The position numbers and the translations under genes were made by a program. Shown piece by piece: positions 21,853-32,304 of a DNA stretch of 64,000 nucleotides. Each line of letters begins with the position of its first letter. Position 1 is the stretch's first letter. The stretch is from Hippopus hippopus. Lineage: Eukaryota; Mollusca; Bivalvia; Cardiida; Cardiidae. The DNA is taken from NCBI GenBank assembly GCA_946811185.2, contig OX328109.1:1922001-1986000 (forward strand), written 5' to 3'. The notes under the pieces are model-generated. The model was not told the origin of the DNA, searched no databases, and was given only the letters and a program-made list of their open reading frames with translations.

Positions 21853-21947
21853 ATCCACTACAAATGCTGTCGTTAGCAGAAAATCTAAAACGCCATGTCT
21901 ATTAAAGAATCTGAGATACAATTAGCAGTATTCAACATTTTATCAAA

Positions 21948-22160
21948 CAATTACCAGTCTAACCGTTCCGAGGAAGATGGCTTTAGAAAAAATTGTGGGA
22001 AAAAGTAGAAAAATGCTGGACACCCGCATTTTCTCTATTTTCCAACAATGTTTTCCACAATACGAAAGACAAATCTTATCCTTATAGACACGCTTAACCT
22101 GTCATCTGCAAATGCTTTCAATTTGGACAATTTCTTAAATTTTGTTGCATGGTAAAAACA
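21948..22160 (+). mobile_element. Element C
   Basis: TACCAGTCTAACCGTTCCGA to GCATGGTAAAAACATTAAA, with core ATGCTGGACACCCGCAT. Confidence 0.8.
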
Positions 22161-22181
22161 TTAAACGGGTATTATATATAA

Positions 22182-22351
22182 CCCTAGGCTGATAAGCGCA
22201 ACCCTTTTGCGGACAGAACGTGTAGTCTGATCTTGGATCTACACTGTCCAATACGGAGATATCTTTCCCCAGGATATACCTTTGAAGTAGCAATATTTGG
22301 CTTTTTACTATCGGCTTGAAAGTTTCATTTTGTTTATTTAGCAGGTTAAGG
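22182..22351 (+). mobile_element. Element E, left hairpin arm deleted
   Basis: CCCTAGGCTGATAAGCGC and GCAGGTTAAGG ends are present. The hairpin has lost its AGATCAAGATCAGACTGCA arm. Confidence 0.8.
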
Positions 22352-22552
22352 AAGAAAGGCTTGTCCGTCTTGGATGGTGCCAGACAAGTTAAGTGACTTT
22401 TGATCTTAAGAAATGTTTGTCGCAAGACGACCAAGCCTGGTTTAGACAACAGAGAAAGCCAGGGTTTCAAATTCAGAGCTTAATTCCAAAAAAGATACCA
22501 GAAGAATAACCATTTATAGATAGTAACCACCTATCACAGTCTAAATAAAGTT

Positions 22553-22916
22553 TTAAAGATACACTTTTACTCGTTTTCATCCATTTTTTTTAAAACCAAT
22601 TTCATCTTTATTTTATGAAACTGTAATCATTCTGGTATCTTCGTGCCAGATGTTGCCCCTGATGGTTGCAATGTTGCACAGATTACGACGGATTGACAAT
22701 GCATGTCATTTTCTGGAGGCTATCCAAGACGTCAGTTGTTGTTTCCGGTTTTAAATCGACGAAGAATCCCCTGAGTTTCTTTATCCCATACACCTTAAAT
22801 TGATATTTTTCATCTATGTTTACACAGCTGAATAGATTCTACTAATTAATTATACACACTATCAAGTTTTTACGTCAGTATTTGTTTACTCTCTGGCTGT
22901 AAAGATGTATCTTTAA
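22553..22916 (+). mobile_element. Element I
   Basis: TTAAAGATACACTTTTACTC and GTAAAGATGTATCTTTAA ends, same interior as 7119-7479. Confidence 0.85.
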
Positions 22917-23192
22917 ATTTTAGGTCAAATTGTACCATTTTATTGTAAAGTGCCTATCTCAAAGTAAGTAATTTGTTTTGTTAATCCAGTTAGAAATAGC
23001 GTTCCTTTCATAGAATGCAATTTATTGTGGTTGTTGGTACAAATTCAGTAACCTTTATTGTAGAACCACATTGAAATCCGTGCCTATTTCTCGTTAGACC
23101 ACGATTCCCATAAATAAATAAGCCAATCAGCGCTCAATATTTGTTCTGTATATATCGCATGTATACAACGCTTTGTCATTCCACGTAAAGTG

Positions 23193-23501
23193 GACCAGCC
23201 CGCATAGCTCAACAGGTAGAGCGTAGGACTCGTGAACGTGATGTTTCGAGTCACTTGAGGGTGTGGGTTCGATCCCCACGGCTGGCCATCTAAAAATACT
23301 AATAGTCTTTCGGATGAGACGTTAAACCGAGGTCCCGTGTGACGGTGCTATACACCAAGCACGTAAAAGAACCAGGCGTAACTTAAGATGGGTTTCGTCC
23401 TGTATCTGCACTATCCCCCGTAACAATACTAACAGCCTTCAGGGGGCGTCGCCCATATGGGCAACCGGTGGCGACGATAAATAAACGCAAATTCAATCAA
23501 A
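23193..23501 (+). mobile_element. SINE-1, tRNA-derived
   Basis: The head folds like a tRNA with a long variable arm: acceptor CCAGCC/GGCTGG, box A TAGCTCAACAGGTAGAGCG, T arm GTGGGTTCGATCCCCAC. The body has GGATGAGACGTTAAACCGAG and the end CGATAAATAAACG. It is flanked by the exact 12-bp repeat CCACGTAAAGTG (23181-23192 and 23502-23513). The head resembles a Ser/Leu-type tRNA, but the attached body makes a functional tRNA gene unlikely. Confidence 0.85.
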
Positions 23502-23513
23502 CCACGTAAAGTG

Positions 23514-23815
23514 TGTGACCAACCCGCAAAGCCAAGGTAGTAGGGATAGGACTTGTAAACATCAAGTTTTGGGTCACTTGAGGGTATCGGTTCGAGCACC
23601 ACGGCTGGCCATCTAAAATTACTAATAGTCTTTTTGATGAGACATTAAACCGAGGTCCCGTGTGACAGTGCAATACACTGAGTACATTAAAGAACCATGT
23701 CGTAACTTCGGATGTGTTTCGTCCTGTGTACTGCACTATCCCTAGTAACAAAATTAACAGTCTTGTGAAGGCGTCGCCTATATGGACAAACGGTGGCGAC
23801 GATAAATAAACGAAA
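23514..23815 (+). mobile_element. SINE-1, second, more diverged copy
   Basis: TGTGACCAACCCGCAAAGCC to GGCGACGATAAATAAACG, in tandem with the first. Box A is degenerate (AAAGCCAAGGTAGTAGGG), so it is the older copy. The 144-codon minus-strand frame here is not a gene. Confidence 0.85.
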
Positions 23816-23912
23816 ACGGAACAAACTTTACAATTCAACACGTAATAATTCTGTTGGCACGAATTGTTAACAGCGCCTCTATTTGATGACAGGAATAACG
23901 ATGAAACTTTAC

Positions 23913-24123
23913 TCTCTTTACCATTCGACAAAACTTAAATTTACCCAAATTCAATACACGACACTTTAAATGTGTTTCGGGTGAAATTTGTCTTTGAAAA
24001 AAAAAAAGAAAATCGTAGCGGAAAAAGAAGATAAAATGTTGCTTGCAAGCATTTTCCAATATTCCCCACAATGTTTGTCAAAAGTCTTCCTGCTCAGCGT
24101 TGTTAAAACACGGAATCGTTTCT
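23913..24123 (-). mobile_element. Element C, diverged
   Basis: CTCTTTACCATTCGACAAAA and a right half with CCCCACAATGTTTGTCAAAAG. The core is TGTTGCTTGCAAGCAT. Confidence 0.75.
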
Positions 24124-24960
24124 TTAAATGTTAAAATCTTAAAACTCAACTGAATTTTATGTACAGTCACGATTTACCATTAATTCTTTGTTTCATTTAA
24201 CAGTGAACAAAGTTGCATAATTCAAATGCAAATAAGAAAAAGTATTACCTCGGAAATGGAAGACACATTTAGCAAAGTTTAGACATTGATCACAGCAGTT
24301 AAGACTGGAGACGGGAAGATATGGCAACAACAGACTGGAAAGAAATTTACGTATTTGCACTCGTTGTGACTAAAATAACATCGAGAATGAATATCATTTT
24401 TATTGGTATGTACCGCTTACGTAGATTGAAGAACCGCCTATATCAAAAAGAATCTTTTTTTTTTAATAAACGCCCTAACATGTTAATCTTGTGAAATTCT
24501 AAATTAAATTTTATAAATAACTTGATAAATAAATAAATAAAAATCAAAAAATAGAAAATAGAAACATAACAATGGTTTAACAATATCAGAATTTCTTTTA
24601 CTTTCACAGTTAAAAAAAAAGAAGACTAAGAATTTTCTTTGGAATGTTTGGTAAATAGGACTCAGGAATACTATCAGCTATTACATGTATTTATATTGGC
24701 TATTAAACAGAGTGTGTGCTTTTGACACAAACTGTAAAGACAGCACCCCACCCCCGTCTCATGAACAATGACTTTGAGTGGTGTTTACAGCTAATGGTGA
24801 CAAAAAATAGGTAACCTGTCTCTCACAGACCGGATGTGGCAATAACACGGTGAAAAAATAATTCCTACGCATCTGTACTTCTTGTAATAAACACCGTTTT
24901 ACCCTCGCGAAAGGTTTAATTTCCGGAATATTGGAGTCAGTCATTTAACGCGTCCCACAC
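24124..24960. other. No recognisable feature
   Basis: AT-rich, with a short (AAAT)n at 24520-24545. GACGGGAAGATATGGCAACA at 24311 recurs at 25983, which hints at a shared segment but is too short to classify. Confidence 0.45.
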
Positions 24961-24964
24961 ATAT

Positions 24965-25225
24965 GAACCATGCTTTGGCAAAAGGATTTTTAATGCATCT
25001 CCGTGATGCATTATACATGTACCAAGCAAGTCGTCACATAATCATGGGTCCATAAAATTCATTTTGTCTCACAACCGACCGAAACCTTATGATGAACTGT
25101 CCTTGGACATGTAGAAAATTTACTGAAAGCAAAAAGTTTCGACTCAGGTCAGCCTGCGCGGATTGCGCAGGCTGACCTGAGTCGATACTTTTTGCAGATG
25201 CATTAAGCACTATAGTATGGCTCAC
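24965..25225 (-). mobile_element. Element A
   Basis: GAACCATGCTTTGGC to AGTATGGCTC, with the perfect hairpin CAGGTCAGCCTGCGCGGATT/GCGCAGGCTGACCTG. Confidence 0.85.
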
Positions 25226-25387
25226 TCACATCGTTTTACCCTCGAAAAACGAATCATTTCAGGAATATTGCAGTCAGTCAGTTAGCTTGTCCTGTAAATA
25301 CATAGTCGTTTGAACTTGTAAAAATTTCTAAAATTTTTACAAAAAAAAAAAATAAAGTGGAAGTGAGCCATTAATGAAAAAGACATA

Positions 25388-25868
25388 GAGGATATTTGTT
25401 TTTTTCGGTGAAAGATCGAAAATTATTTCATCGAGTGAACATCATCGGTAATATTTTCACGAGTGGCTGCGCCACTCGTGAAAATCTTACCGATGATGTT
25501 CACGAGATGAAATAAATTTTGATCTTTTACCGTAAAAAACAAATATTCTATTTATTTCATGCTTTTAGCCCTTTTGTGGAGGAACTTACATCAAAATCCA
25601 GTACAGTTCTTTTCGGTTATTCCCCGTGGCGTACCCCCTCCGCATAGCAACGCATTACAATATTACGTCAAGCGCGAGAAATGTAGGGTAAATTACGTCA
25701 TATTTCCATCTGGTTGATAGGCACGCGCATTTTACCTAGGTAACTAGTGCGCGGGAACAACTGTTTCCGCCTGCAACTGAAGAGTTAGAATATAAAAATC
25801 GGTATTTTTCACTGGTCGTGACCATGAAATATCGAAAAATATTTCACTGATATTGCTCGATAACCTAC
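25388..25868 (-). mobile_element. Element F, second copy
   Basis: Inverse orientation to 2515-2995. The palindrome is longer: GAACATCATCGGTAATATTTTCACGAGTGG... around GCTGC. Confidence 0.85.
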
Positions 25869-26759
25869 CGGAATGCATGAAATAAATAGGTATTTTGAGC
25901 AATCTCGTACATGTATAAAAAATGCAGACTGTGAAAAATGAACACGTAGCACACAATTTTTAGAATGAACGAAACACTGGAGACGGGAAGATATGGCAAC
26001 AACAGACTGGAAAGAAAGTTTATTGAAAGGAAGTGTTTTTTTTTGCGCCGAAACGCAAACCAGCTATTGTACAAAAATAATTCTAAAAGACAGCATCATT
26101 CATGTGGCACAGGAAATGATGAAAACACGGTTGAAGGAACCTAAAATTAATGGATTTCAGTCAATTGTAAATTCGCATAACTATCAGGTCTTCGGAAGAT
26201 GGCATTATTAATCTTGGTAGTTTTATGTCAGGACATTGGTTCACAATGTGAACTTTGAATTGTCTAGAACTGTCAAAAAAGGAATCATAAATGTTCTGAT
26301 TGTTTGTATGTTGACCCGAACCATAGAAGTAAATCCCAGATCTTGAAAATGTTGAACAAAAGCCGAAATGTCATATTCCAGATCATTCCGGTCCAACGCC
26401 ATATTAGCGAAGCAGGCTACGAGTTGTATAGCTCATAGCTTTTGCCGCGACGTTAAGTGTCAAACAAGTTTGAATATAGATATAGGCTTTCTCCAAAACT
26501 TTTCTTGCCAGTTCTGCCCAAAAAGCAAGGCATTTAAACGGAGACATGAACAAAAACAATAAGTTGCTATAAAATTTAATTTTTATACAGTATGTTTGCT
26601 TGGAATTTTCGATATACTTATACTGACCAGTATTTTTGGCAGAATCGAACATCTGATCCATTATTTCATAAAATATGATAACATTTGACATGAAAAGTAA
26701 AATTATTCTGAACTGTGGACATTTCCTTTATTTTGTAAGTGTTGGTGGTGCAGGTTAGT

Positions 26760-27640
26760 TTCAGGTCCAAAGCAGAAGAGAAGTGTCCTCAAAAAATGGA
26801 AGTTGCAAAATTAGCACCATCATCCTGCTGCACTAATACACCGATGACATTCATGTATCATTAAAACATAGACCACAAGCACTGTCGGATAAAATTCAAA
26901 AGAACATAACTCTACCTTTGAACTGGAGTGTTGGGCAAACATAAGAGGCTACGTTTTCATCACGATGGACACTTTTATCCAGTTTGTTCCAAAAGTCTTA
27001 TATAACATTTTTAAAAGTTCGAAAGATCGAGAGAAGATGACGCCTGGTGCATTACAATAATGTAGTTTCTTTGCAGAAACTTAGTTATAACACACATTTT
27101 GTGTGGACAAGTCTTTTCAGGATGTTAAAAATGCCTGTATCATATGATTACAGCGTCACAAATACAAGACGAAAAATCTGATCTATATGGTCCTGAGTAG
27201 TCAATTAACAGTTTACCACACAATCCCGACTTATAACGACCCTGTGGAAGAAGTCTTTAGAAAACATTGTGGGAAAAGGAGAAAATGCTGGTCACCAACA
27301 TTTTCTCCTTTTCCAACAATATTTTTTACTCTATCAAGGACAAATTTTGTCATTTGGGCCGCCTTTAATTTGACGCCTGCAAATGCTTTTCATTTGGACA
27401 ATCCTAAAGTCTTGGCGTTTGGTAAAGAAATAAATTCCTATTTGTGCGAATCCATCTCAGAGACGCCTGTCGGTGTGTCAAGACTGGTCTATCGGATGGA
27501 CGTCGTGTCATGATATCGTGCTCCCGTAGCAGTCGAATTACTTTTAGTGTACTGATGGTACGGTTATGTAAACCAACAATATCAGCAGCAGTATAAGGGG
27601 CTCGAAATTTCTCATTACATGCCGTGTAGTTATTATGTTG
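26760..27640 (-). pseudogene. Tc1-like transposase relic, split by element C
   Basis: Reading the minus strand from about 27620 to 27455 gives a helix-turn-helix-like segment with HNRTIS, RLLREHDIMTRRP and PVLTHRQASLRW, the arrangement known in Tc1-family transposases before the catalytic domain. After the inserted C element (27209-27429), further minus-strand segments show a VCPTLQFKGRVM stretch near 26915-26950, resembling the PTVKHGGGSVMVWG region, and a VLVQQDDGANFAT stretch near 26810-26850, resembling the QQDNA catalytic motif. Stops and frameshifts separate these blocks, so this is a dead copy. I could not identify its terminal inverted repeats. Family assignment is fairly secure for the 27455-27620 segment and tentative further left. 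Confidence 0.6.
27209..27429 (+). mobile_element. Element C inside the Tc1-like relic
   Basis: TTAA at 27205-27208, a CAGTTTACCACACAATCCCG start and a GGTAAAGAA end followed by ATAA. It splits the transposase remnant. Confidence 0.85.
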
Positions 27641-28059
27641 TCTTCAACAGGATATCAACTTTAGCCTACTTTGGTGTGGTAAGTCAGCAACTTCGCCAGT
27701 TTAAACACTTTGGTATGGGGTTTTTGTCACATTCAGTTATGCAAACATTTAGCGGAATTTCGGAACCATGCCATTGTCGCTGTTCGATAGCTACCGTAAA
27801 CTATACCATATTACATCAAGTATCTCTTTGTACATGTCAAACATGTACCTTGTCTACTGCCACTGTAATAAATCATTTCTTTTTAAAATCAGTTATCGTA
27901 TTTGTGGTCGGTATAACTACATTTTGTGTTACATCATTCTGTAATTTGCACCAGTATTTTCGCTGAATTAATTCGGCTGCATGTTACTAAAATATTATTG
28001 TAATAGACAGAACGAGAAACTGTAAATGTTTTACATTAATAAAGTATCTTATCACAAAA

Positions 28060-28830
28060 CTGCAACTATTTTCAGTGTTATGCAGCCATTACGGATTTTC
28101 TTACCTGACACAAGTTAGAGACAAGCAAATAATGCCATATTGTCGTAGCTTTGAAATCATACGTCTCATTCCTAAAAATATTGCTGACCCAAATTTCTCT
28201 GTGAAATTAAGTCAGAATTGATGATCGTGACAAACCTGGGAAATTTATCATCGTTAGAATCAAAATGAAATCATTATGTGAGTTCCCTTGGAACTATTTT
28301 TCGTCTTTGATATACACACATGTCAAAGTAGCGAACAGGCTTCTTGTAAATTTCATAGAGCATAGATATACATGTAGACCCATATTCAAATACACCATAA
28401 ACTGTTGTTCTTGAGGAACAGTTATGTGATAAAATGAGTCTGACATCCATTGGCCTTGGTGGTAAAAGTTTATTCAATTCGTCGGCTAAAAATGTTATTT
28501 CGCTCGCCAAACACTCGCTTAACTCTTTACCAAACGACAAAATTTTAAACTGGTCCAAATTGAAAACACTTGCAGACGACAAAATAAACATAACTCAAAA
28601 ATTGAAATTTGTTTCCAGCAGGGTAGAAAACATTGTGGGAAAAGGAGAAAATGCTGGTTACCAGCATTTTCTCCTTTTCCCACAATGTTTTCAAAAGACT
28701 TCTATCTCAGGGTCGTAAAAACCAGGGATTGTCTGTTAAAGGGTTAATAACACTTTTCTAGACTCGTTTATCACTTTTTTTTTTAATCTCAAATGCCAAC
28801 TCATGTCAGATCCTATATGTCATTGGTCTT
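28060..28830 (+). repeat. Dispersed repeat S, interrupted by C
   Basis: CAGTGTTATGCAGCCATTAC, AATTCGTCGGCTAAAAATG, CTCGCCAAACACTCGC and TAACACTTTTCTAGACTCGT match 56758-57130 in order. The C at 28523-28743 sits between the last two blocks. Confidence 0.65.
28523..28743 (-). mobile_element. Element C with TTAA on both sides
   Basis: TTAA at 28519-28522 and 28744-28747. Ends CTCTTTACC and TTAAAGGG. The core hairpin ACATTGTGGG...ATGCTGGTTACCAGCAT...CCCACAATGT is perfect. Confidence 0.95.
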
Positions 28831-29171
28831 TCGTCTCACGAATTCGAACTTAAAAATAGCCCTTTCGTTTTTACAAAAACGAAATACATTTCCGTCGTCC
28901 TGAACGCAATTTACTAGCAGTACATCGATTTTTTTTTCAATTATACCATCCAACCTTCGCGTGAATTTTATTTCCGGAATGTGTAATTAAAGCAATACAA
29001 AAACAGATACATTTTCTAGTTAAGATAGTAAAAAAAATCCGACATTAAAATTTCAGGACTGATTTTGCAAATAACGAGCAACGCAGATCCAAGTTCAATC
29101 TACCTTAAACTAATTAAAGAAGAAAAATCCGTGTTTGCACGACTCCGGGAGAAGTTTTGATGGCTTTTACA

Positions 29172-29240
29172 AAAGATCACGGGGGGCGGGGGAGGGGGGG
29201 GGAAGGAAGAGAGAGACAGAGAGAGAGAGAAAGAGAGCAG
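29172..29240 (+). repeat. G-run and (GA)n tract
   Basis: GGGGGGCGGGGGAGG... followed by GAGAGACAGAGAGAG. Confidence 0.9.
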
Positions 29241-29323
29241 GTTTTACTTTTCTAAACAAAATTGTCTTTTCTCTCAAAGATATCCTATCAATTTAGCAAC
29301 ACAATATTTATCGTCTTCAATAA

Positions 29324-29773
29324 GCCATGCTCTGTGAAAGGGGGGCTTAATGCATCTGCAAGAAGTATCTACGCGCAGGCTGACCTGGGTCGAAACTTTT
29401 TTTTTCTTTTGGTAAATTTTCTACATGTCCAAGGATCAGTCTACCTCATGATCCAGCCGATCGTAAGATAAAACGGATTTTATGGATCCATTAATACGTT
29501 TGTTTGTTTGAATTGTGTTTTACTCCGCTTTCAACATTATTTCAGTGATATCACGGCGACAGCTCACATATTCATGGTTTTACTAGGTTTCACCAGTACT
29601 AGGCTAGGGCTCTGAAGTGTCTTGCCCAAGGACACTCCTGTGAAAAACCCGGTGGAGCCAGTGAGGCTCGAACCCGGGGCCTCTAGGTCACGAGTCCCCA
29701 TTAATACGTGAAGACTTGATGGGTATACTGCATCATGGGGATGCATTAAGCCCCGTTATGCCGGAGCACGGCT
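29324..29773 (+). mobile_element. Element A carrying a SINE-3 insertion
   Basis: Left part 29324-29499 and right part 29698-29773, ending GATGCATTAAGCCCC...GCCGGAGCACGGCT. The hairpin has lost most of its left arm. Confidence 0.9.
29500..29697 (-). mobile_element. SINE-3 inside element A
   Basis: Tail CTTTCAACATTATTTCAGTG, body CAGTACTAGGCTAGGGCTCT and GTGTCTTGCCCAAGGACACT, box-B-like GGCTCGAACCCGGGGC. Perfect 12-bp target duplication CCATTAATACGT at 29488-29499 and 29698-29709. The 5' head is truncated. Confidence 0.95.
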
Positions 29774-29836
29774 GAAATTCTTTCAACATTGAGCAGTGCT
29801 AAAATTTTTGCCGTAAAACGTAGATTTACAAATTAA

Positions 29837-30042
29837 CCCTTAGGCTACTAAGCGCGACTCAAGGACCTTTTGCGGACAGTGTAGATCAAGATCAGACTGC
29901 ACAGAACGTGCAGTCTGATCTTGGATCTACACTGTCCGATGAGGAGATAGGTTTTGTCCGAAAAAATGCCTTTAAAGAACCAAAATTTGGGTTTTTTACT
30001 GTCAGTTTGAAAGTTTCATTTCGTTTGTTCAGCAGGTAAGGA
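29837..30042 (+). mobile_element. Element E sharing a TTAA with C
   Basis: TTAA 29833-29836, CCCTTAGGCTACTAAGCGCG...CAGCAGGTAAGGA, TTAA 30043-30046. The right TTAA is also the left TTAA of the next C element. Confidence 0.95.
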
Positions 30043-30046
30043 TTAA

Positions 30047-30536
30047 CCCTTTACCAGACAACAAAATTTTAGCCTCGTCCAAGCTGCAATCTTTCTTTAA
30101 TAGGGTAGAAAAAATTGTGGGAAAAGGAGAAAATGCTGGTTACCAGCATTTTCTCCTTTTCCCACAATGTTTTCAAAAGATTCTTTCCAAAGGTCGTTCG
30201 CCGAGCCCCGGTAGCTCAGTCGGTAGCGTGCAGGACTTGAGAACAGGGGGTCTTGGGTTCGCTCCCTGGCTCGGCCAATTTCTTTCCGAGGATTGATGAT
30301 AGTCATTGCGACAGGATTCATTCCTCTTCCACCGCTGATCATTGCTTCGACGATGGTTATCTGGGAAAGCAGCCAGTGGCTTTGAAGAAAATTGTGCGGA
30401 GTACAGGTAAAAAAGACTCCAGGAAAGCATGGATAGGTGCACTGGCCGCCGCGATATAACTGAAATAATGTTGAAAACGGCGTTAAACACCAAACAATCC
30501 AAGGGTCATTAAAAGTCTACATTGTGCGGTAAAGGG
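30047..30536 (-). mobile_element. Element C carrying a SINE-2 insertion
   Basis: CCCTTTACCAGACAACAAAA, core ATGCTGGTTACCAGCAT, then SINE-2, then AAAAGTCTACATTGTGCGG and TAAAGGG, followed by TTAC. Confidence 0.95.
30199..30498 (+). mobile_element. SINE-2, full length, inside element C
   Basis: tRNA-like head GAGCCCCGGTAGCTCAGTCG...GGGTTCGCTCCCTGGCTCGG, body CATTGCGACAGGATTCATTC and CCAGTGGCTTTG, 3' end AATGTTGAAAACGGCGTTAA then ACACCAAACAAT. Direct repeats CCAAAGGTCGTT (30187-30198) and CCAAGGGTCATT (30499-30510), 10 of 12 identical. The GAGCCCC...GGCTCGG acceptor and boxes A and B are intact, so Pol III transcription is plausible. Confidence 0.95.
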
Positions 30537-30869
30537 TTACACCCCACCTCCCAAGGCACCGGTTGCCGACGATTGTTTTCCCTCCTATATTATTTCTCGA
30601 AGACAATTCGGTGTCAAATACTGATAGGACCAGCCGCCATAATAATCGAGTTTTGACAAATTCCATAATTACTTTTACCATGTTACAGAGTACAGACGAC
30701 GACAGATCACACGAGAAGAAAAATAATCAACATAAAGCAAGAACGAGAGACTGTTACTTCTACAAGGAAAAGGGCCCTGTATCGCTCCACTGGCTATTAA
30801 ATAAAATCCCTATATGCCAAACATTACAATACTTGGCCAATTGGTTTTAAACTTGAGGACATACACAAT

Positions 30870-31691
30870 TTTCTTTATAAAATCCCACCAGAAAGTAATG
30901 ACCCCAGGACAAAGCCATTTTTGACCACAGAGCTATAATTACTTGAATCCTGGTAGAGGTCCATATGAAATAGCCCCATTCAAAATAATACAGGTCTAGA
31001 ATGTATAGTAGTAAACAAGACGATTTTCTAATTTCCTCAACAAAAGACCCTGTAAAACATGAGACCTCTGAGAAAGGGTTAAATTTGGTAGCCCTGGGTC
31101 TTACGGTAAGTAAGAAGATTTCTAAACGTATCACTATATCAGCCCATGTAAAACTTGTGACCCCCGGAGCGGGACAAATGTTGACCCCAGGGCTATAATA
31201 TGGACCCCCTTGGTAGAGGTCTATTAGAAAAATCTACATGAAAAATTTGGAAGCCCTAGGCCTTATGGCTAGGTACGAGAAAATTTTTAAAGTTTTCCCA
31301 ATGTTAGCCCTTGTTAAACTTGTGACCCCCGGGGCGGGGCCAAATTTGACCCTAGGGCTATAGTTTGAAGAAACTTGGTAGAAGTCTATTAGATAAAGCT
31401 ACATGCAAAATTTGGTAGCCCTGGGCCTTATGGTTTCAGACAAGAAGATTTTCAAAGACTTTCAATATTTGTCAGTTTTATTGCCATGGCAACCAGTGTT
31501 TTTTAAGGAATCAAATGATTTCAACAAATTCTGAAGAGGACCATTGCAGGATATTTTCTGTGAATTTCATCAAAAGTGGATGGGTAGTTTCAGAGAAGAA
31601 GAGGTTTGAATTAAAAGTTAACGCACGGACGGACGCAAAACGGACACCGGGCCATGACATAAGCCAACTGGCCTTCGGCCAGTGGAGCTAA
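30870..31691 (+). mobile_element. Element M with internal tandem units
   Basis: Three to four units of about 164 bp with CTTGTGACCCCCGG.GCGGG, GAC(C)CCAGGGCTATA, TGGTAGAGGTCTATTAGA and TTTGG(T/A)AGCCCTGGGCCTTA. They are followed by a 3' module with GGATGGGTAGTTTCAGAGA, ACGGACGGACGC and the terminal hairpin CTGGCCTTCGGCCAG. The same 3' module opens the window. Confidence 0.8.
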
Positions 31692-32026
31692 AAAACTTAA
31701 AGGTACATCTCTACTCGTTTCAGGCAGTTTTCAGCCAGTTTTAAAACCATTTCATCCTTATTCTATGAAACTATAATCTTTAGTGTATCTTCATGCCAAA
31801 TGTTGCCCTTGATGGCTGCACGATTGCACATATCACGACGGATAGATAATGCATTTCTTGTTTTGGAGGCCTTAATAGCTTCTACAAGGAACAGGGCCGG
31901 GTTTCACGAAAAAACTTAAAGATACATCTCTACTCGTTTCAGTCAGTTTTCAGCCAAATTTTAAACCATTTCATCCAATTTCTATATAAGTATAATAATT
32001 TTTTTTTATCTTCATGCCAAATGTTG
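31692..32026 (+). mobile_element. Two 5' fragments of element I in tandem
   Basis: CTTAAAGGTACATCTCTACTC (31698) and CTTAAAGATACATCTCTACT (31914) each begin an I element that breaks off after about 200 and 110 bp. Neither right end is present. Confidence 0.75.
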
Positions 32027-32029
32027 CCC

Positions 32030-32121
32030 TGGTTACCAGCATTTTTTTCCTTTTCCAAAAATGTTTTCAATAGTCACCTTCCTTCAGGGTTCCTTAAAAC
32101 TCGGGGTTGTGTGGTAAGGGG
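32030..32121 (-). mobile_element. Element C right-half fragment
   Basis: TGGTTACCAGCATTTTTTTC to GGTTGTGTGGTAAGGGG, followed by TTAA. The left half is lost. Confidence 0.8.
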
Positions 32122-32304
32122 TTAAACATCCTAGAAATAATCTTCTTTGATGTGTCTCCGATGGTCTTATCAAAGATCAGAGGAAGATGCTGTCAATGCT
32201 GGCATGTACGAGTAGATAGCTTATTAGACTTTGAGGCAAAACATTTGTTGTTTGAGAAGCATTGTGACCCTTTCGGGGGTCCTATGTGGTTGATTGTATG
32301 ATTG

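Noticed and set aside
23205..23288. A functional tRNA gene
   Set aside because: The tRNA-like fold is the head of a SINE: a conserved body follows at once, a second diverged copy lies next to it, and target duplicates flank it.
23497..23931. 144-codon minus-strand frame
   Set aside because: It lies across the SINE-1 copy and a C element. No family resemblance.
27619..27966. 115-codon plus-strand frame with membrane-like stretches
   Set aside because: It partly overlaps the antisense of the Tc1-like relic, and the rest has no recognisable pattern.
30202..30277. A second functional tRNA gene
   Set aside because: It is the head of SINE-2, with the full SINE body, tail and target duplication.
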